Source: Candidatus Aminicenantota bacterium (lineage in GTDB: Bacteria; Acidobacteriota; Aminicenantia; Aminicenantales; UBA8522). Taken from it: DNA of 64,000 nucleotides. Positions 59,144 to 64,000 of the stretch are shown here, in pieces; the stretch's first letter is position 1, and each line of letters opens with the position of its first letter. The translations under genes and the position numbers were made by a program. Below the pieces are notes generated by a model. The model was not told the DNA's origin. It saw only the letters and a program-made list of their open reading frames with translations, and did no database searches. The DNA is taken from NCBI GenBank assembly GCA_017886205.1, contig JAFNEO010000021.1, positions 17,251 to 81,250 of the forward strand. Direction: 5' to 3'.

Positions 59144-59162
59144 CCGAAACGCCGACCTTATT
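59144..59162 (+). repeat. truncated third tandem copy of repeat family 1
   Basis: CCGAAACGCCGACCTTATT repeats the first 19 bases of copies A and B, then the match stops at TTGTCCC. This suggests the array was cut at its 3' side. Confidence 0.65.
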
Positions 59163-59197
59163 TTGTCCCTTTGGCCTTTCCCGGGCGCAGATAGGTA

Positions 59198-59227
59198 TTG
59201 ATATCCGGAGGACAATGGCGCTAGAAT
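59198..59227 (+). promoter_or_regulatory. promoter of the DUF4097 lipoprotein gene
   Basis: TTGATA (59198-59203), an 18-base spacer and TAGAAT (59222-59227), 20 bases before the ATG at 59248. Confidence 0.55.
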
Positions 59228-59247
59228 AAGCAAACGGGACGAGTGCC

Positions 59248-60051
59248 ATGAGAAGGACGATCGTCGCTTATCTTTCCATCACCATGCTTCTATCAAGCGC
59301 TTGTGTGATCGCGGTCGTGGATCCCGCTTCCCAAGGGAAATACTGGCCGAAGAGCACATTCCGAAAGAGTCTGGACCTGAAACCAGGCGGATCGGTTGCT
59401 CTGGAGAACATAAACGGCGATATCGAGATCTCCGGCTGGGAAGACGAAAGGGTCGAAATCTCTGCCGAGGGTAGCCGGGAGTCTCCCAAATCGACGGGAA
59501 TCCATTTTTTTGACTGGCAGTTCTCTCCGCCCGATGTCCGGGTTCAGAGCACTGACCATTCGGTGAGGATCAGGACAAGAGAGAGCGGATATGAGGACGA
59601 GCGCGGCGATGTGCATTACGTCCTGAATGTGCCTCACTCCGTCAACCTGGACAGCGTCCGGAACGGCCGGGGCAGAATCGCCGTTTCCGATATCTACGGC
59701 AGATCACTCTTGGATGCGGATGAAGGGGAGATCAAGATCAGCAACTATTCTGGTTCTCTTGACGTCCGGCTGGGGAGCGGCGCCGTAGAAGCAGAGCTCC
59801 TGGACCTCAGGCCGAAGGACAGCGTCCGCATCAAGGTCGAACGCGGGGATATCGTGCTGCTGCTGGAGCCGGATGTGGCGGCTCAACTCATCGCCGATGC
59901 GCCGGCCGGGAATATTTTTAGCGAACTTGAGCTCGGTCAGTCGCTTCCGGCCAAGAAGGTCTCCGCCAAGCTCGGGGACGGCCAGGCTTCGATCGAATTG
60001 ACGGCCGTCGAGGGAGATATCAGAATCCGAAAGGTGGTAGAAACACAATGA
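59248..60051 (+). CDS. DUF4097-like lipoprotein
   Basis: 267 residues. The signal peptide ends in lipobox LSSAC (Cys19). The mature part is a right-handed beta-helix-like series: LDLKPGGSVALENINGDIEISGWEDERVEISAEG, GRIAVSDIYGRSLLDADEGEIKISNYSGSLDVRLGSGAVEAEL and VEGDIRIRKV. This pattern of repeated short Gly/Asp turns is typical of DUF4097 adhesin-like proteins. Anchored at the membrane; role unknown. Its stop overlaps the next start (ATGA). Confidence 0.75.
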   Translation: MRRTIVAYLSITMLLSSACVIAVVDPASQGKYWPKSTFRKSLDLKPGGSVALENINGDIEISGWEDERVEISAEGSRESPKSTGIHFFDWQFSPPDVRVQSTDHSVRIRTRESGYEDERGDVHYVLNVPHSVNLDSVRNGRGRIAVSDIYGRSLLDADEGEIKISNYSGSLDVRLGSGAVEAELLDLRPKDSVRIKVERGDIVLLLEPDVAAQLIADAPAGNIFSELELGQSLPAKKVSAKLGDGQASIELTAVEGDIRIRKVVETQ

Positions 60052-60959
60052 ATGAAGAGAAAAAAGACGGGCCAGAAGAAAAGATCGAAGAGAAGGAGAT
60101 TGGGGATCAGATATCTGAAGAAGGGGACGAAGGTGAGGCCAGGAAAGGCCTTTTTCCCAGGGCTCTTATCATCCTCTTGATCTTGGCCCTGGCAGGCGCA
60201 CTCTACTACTTCCTGATCTATAAGAAGGCAGACAAAGACAAGGGAAGGCTCGAAGCCCCTGAGACCGCCGCCCTAGATAAAGAGATCACGCTGCCCGCGC
60301 CTTCGGATGCGTCTTCCAAGCCGTCGGTCGAGCTGGACAAGAGCGATGACCTCGTCCGTCAGCTGGCCAAAGAGATCTCGTCGCACCCGCGGATCGCCCA
60401 ATGGCTACAGAGCAAAGACTTGATCAGGCGTTTTGTGGCCGCGGTCGACAACATCGCCAACGGGCTAAGCCCTCGGGCTCACATCGATTTCTTCCTGCCC
60501 CCGGGGGAATTCGTAGCCGTCAAAAGAGGCAACGTTTATTTCGCCGATCCGGAAGGATACAGTCGCTACCATACCGTGGCGGACGTCTTCGTCTCTTTGG
60601 ACAGCCAGCAATGTGTCTCTCTTTTTCGGGCCCTCAAGCCCCTTTGCCAGGAAGCCTATAGAGATCTCGGCTATCCCGACCAGGATTTCGAACAGACGAT
60701 CCTCCGGGCCATCATCGAGCTCCTGGAAACTCCGGTTGTCGAAGGCGACATCATCCTGGAGAAGGCCGTCCTCAACTATGTTATGCTCGACCCGGAGCTG
60801 GAAAGCCTGAGCGATGCCCAGAAGCACCTTCTCCGGATGGGGCCTGAGAACGTCGGCGCCATCCAGGTAAAAATGCGGGAGATGGCCGTTGCCCTGGGTT
60901 TTGCCGAATCGCGTCTGCCGAACGCTCGGGTCTATACCCCGGCGGGCCAGGGATCCTGA
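60048..60959 (+). CDS. DUF3014 single-span membrane protein
   Basis: 303 residues: an acidic N-terminus, one membrane helix (about 38-57, FPRALIILLILALAGALYYFLIY), an Ala/Pro linker, and a C-terminal domain (about 100-295) with the DUF3014 pattern (LAKEISSHPRIAQWLQSKDLIRRFVAAVDNIANG, YHTVADVFVSLD, LFRALKPLCQEAYRDLGYPDQDFEQTILRAI). Function unknown. Coupled to the DUF4097 gene by a 4-base overlap; an ATG at 60052 is an alternative start. Confidence 0.8.
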   Translation: MNEEKKDGPEEKIEEKEIGDQISEEGDEGEARKGLFPRALIILLILALAGALYYFLIYKKADKDKGRLEAPETAALDKEITLPAPSDASSKPSVELDKSDDLVRQLAKEISSHPRIAQWLQSKDLIRRFVAAVDNIANGLSPRAHIDFFLPPGEFVAVKRGNVYFADPEGYSRYHTVADVFVSLDSQQCVSLFRALKPLCQEAYRDLGYPDQDFEQTILRAIIELLETPVVEGDIILEKAVLNYVMLDPELESLSDAQKHLLRMGPENVGAIQVKMREMAVALGFAESRLPNARVYTPAGQGS

Positions 60960-60984
60960 GGACAGGACAAGAGGTTCAGCCTTC

Positions 60985-62016
60985 CTACGGCTTTTCATCC
61001 CAACTGAAGGGTTCGGCCCGGTCGAAGTCCGGGATGAGATGATCCTCCGGACCGAAGGCCTCCGGCTGGATGAACATCCGTTCAAACCCCAGCTCATGGG
61101 CTTTGGACAGGACTTCTCTGTATTCATCCGGAGATAGCGGTTTCTTGAGTTCTTCCGGGGCCCGGTAACATGGATGATACTGGCTCATTAGGCTGACGGC
61201 CACGTTGCTGCCGAACTCGCCGGCCAGCCAGTCTAAGAGGACCAGCGAATCTTTGGTCTGGCCGGGGAGAACAAGATGGCGGACGATCAAGCCCCGTTGG
61301 GCGATCCCCTGATCATTGAGGACAAGGGCGGGCTGCTGAAAAGTCATTTCTCTGACCGCTTCGCCGGCCTCTCTGAAGTAGTCCGCCGCGCCAGAAAACC
61401 TCTGGGAGAGCTCGGAGGAAAAGTACTTGAGGTCGGGCAGATAGATATCGATGATCCCCTCAAGATGGGACAGGACCGAGGCCTTTTCGTAGCCGTTGGA
61501 GTTCGAGACGAGAGGGATTTCCAGGCCCTTCGAGTAGGCGATCCGCAGCGCCCGGAGGATGGGTAGGATGAGGTGGGAAGGGGAGACCAGGTTGATGTTG
61601 AGCGCGCCTTTGTCCTGGAGGCCGAGCATCAACCCGGCCAGTTCCTCGTCTCCGACCGGCCGGCCCTGTCCGAGCCAGCTCAACTGATAGTTCTGGCAGA
61701 ATCGGCACTTGAGGTTGCAGCCAGCAAAGAAGATCGTCCCCGATCCCGAACGTATCCGTCCTGTCTCGCCCCGGTCGCTGGCGCTATTCCCAGGGCCGCT
61801 CAGGACCGGCTCTTCGCCGAAATGGAGAACGGCGTGAGAGACAGTGGCTATATTCCCACTCCCACAAAATCCTTTTTCGTTGTCCGCGCGGTCGACGCCG
61901 CAATCGCGGGGGCAAAGGCGGCAATTCGACTCGTGCGTCCGGAGTCTGGCCAGGGCGGAGTCGATCCTGTCTATTTTTTTCAGGGCGATCATGTCCGCTC
62001 GGGTATCCTCATTCAT
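60985..62016 (-). CDS. radical SAM protein, pyruvate-formate-lyase-activase-like
   Basis: 343 residues. An N-terminal Cys cluster (CRLCPRDCGVDRADNEKGFCG) precedes the radical SAM motif in FFAGCNLKCRFCQNYQLSW (CxxxCxxC). PSHLILPILRAL, VSNSNGYEK and DIYLPDLKYF are typical of the PflA-like/AmmeMemoRadiSam group often found beside AmmeMemo genes, which are absent here. The start at ATG 62016 is tentative; a GTG at 62043 would add 9 residues. Reaction unknown. Confidence 0.85.
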   Translation of the reverse strand: MNEDTRADMIALKKIDRIDSALARLRTHESNCRLCPRDCGVDRADNEKGFCGSGNIATVSHAVLHFGEEPVLSGPGNSASDRGETGRIRSGSGTIFFAGCNLKCRFCQNYQLSWLGQGRPVGDEELAGLMLGLQDKGALNINLVSPSHLILPILRALRIAYSKGLEIPLVSNSNGYEKASVLSHLEGIIDIYLPDLKYFSSELSQRFSGAADYFREAGEAVREMTFQQPALVLNDQGIAQRGLIVRHLVLPGQTKDSLVLLDWLAGEFGSNVAVSLMSQYHPCYRAPEELKKPLSPDEYREVLSKAHELGFERMFIQPEAFGPEDHLIPDFDRAEPFSWDEKP

Positions 62017-62036
62017 TCTAGCAGAATCCTCTTCTC

Positions 62037-62065
62037 TTGACACCGCAAGAGATGTGTATTATCTA
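62037..62065 (+). promoter_or_regulatory. promoter of the dedA-like gene
   Basis: TTGACA (62037-62042), a 17-base spacer and TATCTA (62060-62065). It overlaps the beginning of the divergent radical SAM gene's upstream region. Confidence 0.45.
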
Positions 62066-62121
62066 AAGCCTCTCCCGTCCCGGCCGGCCCTGCCGGAGGC
62101 TGCTTTCCTTGAGGAGTGAAG

Positions 62122-62778
62122 ATGGAGTTCCTCTCTCGGCTGCTCGATTTCGTCCTGCATCTCGACAAGCACCTGAGCTCTCTGATCCAGACTTACGGGC
62201 TCTGGACGTACCTGATCCTCTTCGTGATCATTTTTCTGGAAACGGGTCTGGTGGTGACTCCTTTCCTTCCCGGCGATTCGCTGCTCTTTGCGGCCGGGAC
62301 CTTCGCCGCCGCCAAAGCCCTCAACGTCCTCTGGCTCTTTGTCGTCCTCAGCGGTGCGGCCATACTCGGGGATACGGTCAACTATTGGATCGGGCATTTC
62401 GTCGGCCCCAGAGTCTTCCATCAGGAAAAATCCCGGTTCTTCAAGAAAAAACACCTGGACCGAACCCACCGCTTTTATGAGAAATACGGGGCCGAGACCA
62501 TCATCATCGCCCGCTTCGTGCCGATCATCCGGACGTTCGCGCCTTTCGTAGCCGGGATCGGGAGGATGAGTTACTGGAAATTCATCAGCTACAACGTCGT
62601 CGGCGGGATCGGCTGGGTCGCCCTGTTCGTTTTCGGCGGCTACTTCTTCGGAAACATCCCTTTCATCAAGAGGAATTTCGGCCTGGTCATCATCGCGATC
62701 ATCATCGTTTCAACAATCCCGGCCGTGGTCGAGTTCTACCGCCACAGCCGGGCGTCCCGTCGTCAGAGCAAGCCCTGA
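62122..62778 (+). CDS. DedA family membrane protein
   Basis: 218 residues. Four to five hydrophobic segments and the DedA hallmarks: [35 protein letters not shown], and [48 protein letters not shown] with the conserved FxRxxPxxR/RxFxP elements. DedA proteins act in membrane-lipid recycling (undecaprenyl phosphate or phospholipid flipping). GAGGAG at 62111-62116 decides for ATG 62122 over GTG 62116. Confidence 0.9.
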   Translation: MEFLSRLLDFVLHLDKHLSSLIQTYGLWTYLILFVIIFLETGLVVTPFLPGDSLLFAAGTFAAAKALNVLWLFVVLSGAAILGDTVNYWIGHFVGPRVFHQEKSRFFKKKHLDRTHRFYEKYGAETIIIARFVPIIRTFAPFVAGIGRMSYWKFISYNVVGGIGWVALFVFGGYFFGNIPFIKRNFGLVIIAIIIVSTIPAVVEFYRHSRASRRQSKP

Positions 62779-63524
62779 ATCATCCTTTTCCAGGAGGGGT
62801 GGGCTAGGGCGGCATAGTCCGTAAGATCGGTGTGCAGAGGAGTCACTGAGATGTAACCGCGTGCGACGGCCCAGACATCGCTGGCTCTGTCTCCGATAGG
62901 AGTCGGTTTTCCCGAGCCGATCCAATAATAGGTGTTGTCGCGAGGGTCTTTTTTTTCGACGATCTCAGGATCGTACCGTTTTTCGCCGAGTTTGGTCATC
63001 CTGGCTCCCTTGATCGGAGGCGGAGGAATGTTGACGTTGAGGGTCAGTCCGGCCGGCAGTCTTTTCTTGAGAATCCTTGTCGCCAGCTTGAAGACAAACT
63101 CGGCCGCGAGATCGAAGTCATACTCGCCCTGGACATTCGGAACAGCGGAGACCGCGACCGAGGGGATCCCCAGGAATGTCCCTTGGATGGCGGCGGCCAC
63201 CGTGCCGGAATAGGAAATGTCCTGCTGGCCCAGGTTCGGACCGCGGTTCACCCCGGAGATGATCAAGCCGGGGCTCCTCGGCAGGATCATCTTGAGGGCC
63301 AGATAAATGCAGTCGGCCGGGGTGCCGTCCACGGCGAAGACGTCCCTTTTGATCGTCTCCACCCGGAGGGGTCGGCGCAGTGTGAGCGATAGGGAAGTGG
63401 CGCTCTTTTCCCTGTCCGGGGCGACCACGACAATCTCAGCCGCCTTCTTGAGATGCCTGGCGGCGGCCAGAATCCCGTCCGCAAAGTATCCGTCGTCGTT
63501 GGTCAGGAGGATCAGGGGCTTCAT
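62763..63524 (-). CDS. surE: 5'-nucleotidase SurE
   Basis: 253 residues. The N-terminus [14 protein letters not shown] carries the metal-binding Asp-Asp, [13 protein letters not shown] the Ser/Asn region, DGTPADC and [27 protein letters not shown] the active site. Hydrolyses 5'/3'-nucleoside monophosphates and short polyphosphate. Its 3' end overlaps the end of the dedA-like gene by 16 bases, tail to tail. A cupin gene lies 14 bases upstream on the same strand. Confidence 0.93.
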   Translation of the reverse strand: MKPLILLTNDDGYFADGILAAARHLKKAAEIVVVAPDREKSATSLSLTLRRPLRVETIKRDVFAVDGTPADCIYLALKMILPRSPGLIISGVNRGPNLGQQDISYSGTVAAAIQGTFLGIPSVAVSAVPNVQGEYDFDLAAEFVFKLATRILKKRLPAGLTLNVNIPPPPIKGARMTKLGEKRYDPEIVEKKDPRDNTYYWIGSGKPTPIGDRASDVWAVARGYISVTPLHTDLTDYAALAHPSWKRMIQGLL

Positions 63525-63538
63525 CGGCGCTTCCGGCG

Positions 63539-63886
63539 TCAGGAACGGATCATGACCAGCATCATCTTGAATCTCTTCACCGCCTTCAGGGCATGGGGTT
63601 CGTTGGCCGGCATGATAATCATTTGGCCCCCCGCCAGCCGGTGGCTGCGGCCGGAAATCGTGATCACCGCCTCTCCATCAATCACATAGACGAGGGCGTC
63701 GAACGGTGCCGTGTGCTCGCTCAGCCCCTGCCCTTCATCAAACGCGAAAATCGTGACCGTCCCGGTCTTCTGGCTGACGATCTCGCGGCTGACGATCGAG
63801 CCGGTCTGATAGTCGACCAGTGTCATCAGGTCGAGATCCATCGCTTTGAGGTCTCCGGTGGTCTTCTGCTTCTGGATGGGACTCAT
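63539..63886 (-). CDS. single-domain cupin protein
   Basis: 115 residues, cupin_2-type beta barrel: the first motif is GLSEHTAPFDALVYVIDGEA (only one His of the usual pair), the second GGQMIIMPANEPHAL with the terminal His. Could bind a metal or small ligand. Probably co-transcribed with surE. Family function too broad to assign. Confidence 0.8.
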   Translation of the reverse strand: MSPIQKQKTTGDLKAMDLDLMTLVDYQTGSIVSREIVSQKTGTVTIFAFDEGQGLSEHTAPFDALVYVIDGEAVITISGRSHRLAGGQMIIMPANEPHALKAVKRFKMMLVMIRS

Positions 63887-63971
63887 CTCTGTCTCTCCTT
63901 TGATCGGATGTTGGGGCTTAGAAATCCTTCCCCGAAATGTACTGACAGTAGCCGAAGCTGCTGGGAAAAGA

Positions 63972-64000
63972 TGGTCGGGACGGGCGGATTCGAACCGCCG
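63972..64000 (-). tRNA. partial tRNA (3' half), isotype not determinable
   Basis: The minus strand ends in a T arm CGGCGG-TTCGAAT-CCGCC followed by acceptor strand CGTCCCG, discriminator A and an encoded CCA (63972-63974). The anticodon lies outside the window. A 3' strand ending in G before the discriminator implies C1-G72, which favours tRNA-Pro. Confidence 0.75.

Noticed and set aside
58929..59162. CRISPR array
   Set aside because: The tandem units are 93-94 bp with imperfect inner segments and 14-base linkers, not short identical repeats with unique spacers, and no cas genes are present.

Overview
The window is a 64 kb, moderately GC-rich (roughly 55-62% by eye) chromosomal segment from a bacterium. 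The gene repertoire points to Acidobacteriota or a close relative such as Aminicenantia: an acidobacterial-type VWFA-related protein, DUF5916 and DUF2961/GH172 secreted proteins, a tricorn-like protease, an S46 dipeptidyl-peptidase, a VIT/VWA protein, a B12-linked methylmalonyl-CoA branch and many small lipoproteins. That assignment is inferred from gene content, not from a marker gene. No plasmid, phage, CRISPR or intact insertion sequence is visible.

Layout. 0-3.4 kb (minus): ABC-2 exporter genes (the permease is cut by the window edge) and a DUF5916 secreted protein. 3.5-10.6 kb: an orphan histidine ammonia-lyase with a Cys in the cofactor triad, a HAD phosphatase, two SDRs, a DUF169 protein, and a tandem-domain MerR regulator one base ahead of a B12-type radical SAM gene. 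10.7-16.3 kb: a truncated PIN toxin, then lexA, a Y-family polymerase and a short DnaE2-like polymerase (a damage-tolerance cassette with very GC-rich codons), ending in an O-methyltransferase remnant. 16.3-28.8 kb: tricorn protease, small secreted proteins, GH172, two genes that look internally deleted in frame, lysA with a DUF72 gene, a threonine dehydratase overlapping an orphan ABC substrate-binding lipoprotein, thiD and acylphosphatase. 28.9-33.7 kb: VWA protein; acyl-CoA dehydrogenase, meaB and methylmalonyl-CoA epimerase; flavodoxin. 33.7-41.8 kb: a giant NtrY-like kinase with a small secreted partner, an M14-type deacylase and a VIT/VWA protein. 42.2-46.6 kb: nucleotidyltransferase, NahK-like kinase and GH20 hexosaminidase, a probable N-acetylhexosamine salvage set. 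46.8-52.6 kb: aminotransferase with a DUF362-ferredoxin, tRNA-Pro, nitroreductase, S46 peptidase. 52.7-58.7 kb: ABC-F protein and a pstSCA operon with two different PstB-type ATPases. 59.2-64 kb: DUF4097 lipoprotein, DUF3014 protein, radical SAM activase-like protein, DedA, SurE, cupin and a partial tRNA.

How the genes fit together. The physiology suggested is a peptide- and glycan-scavenging heterotroph: tricorn and S46 peptidases, GH20, GH172 and an M14 hydrolase feed amino acid and amino-sugar catabolism, with propionyl/methylmalonyl-CoA handling.

Two observations stand out. First, the two PstB ATPases carry complementary lesions: one lost its Q-loop Gln and switch His but keeps LSGGQ, the other keeps Gln and His but has LSGEQ. 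Together they could form an asymmetric heterodimer with exactly one canonical ATP site, an arrangement known from exporters rather than phosphate importers. Second, an approximately 95-bp intergenic repeat occurs in at least four copies in both orientations. Its terminal stem and internal hairpin are kept by compensatory changes between copies. A second inverted-repeat-bounded family is mixed with it.
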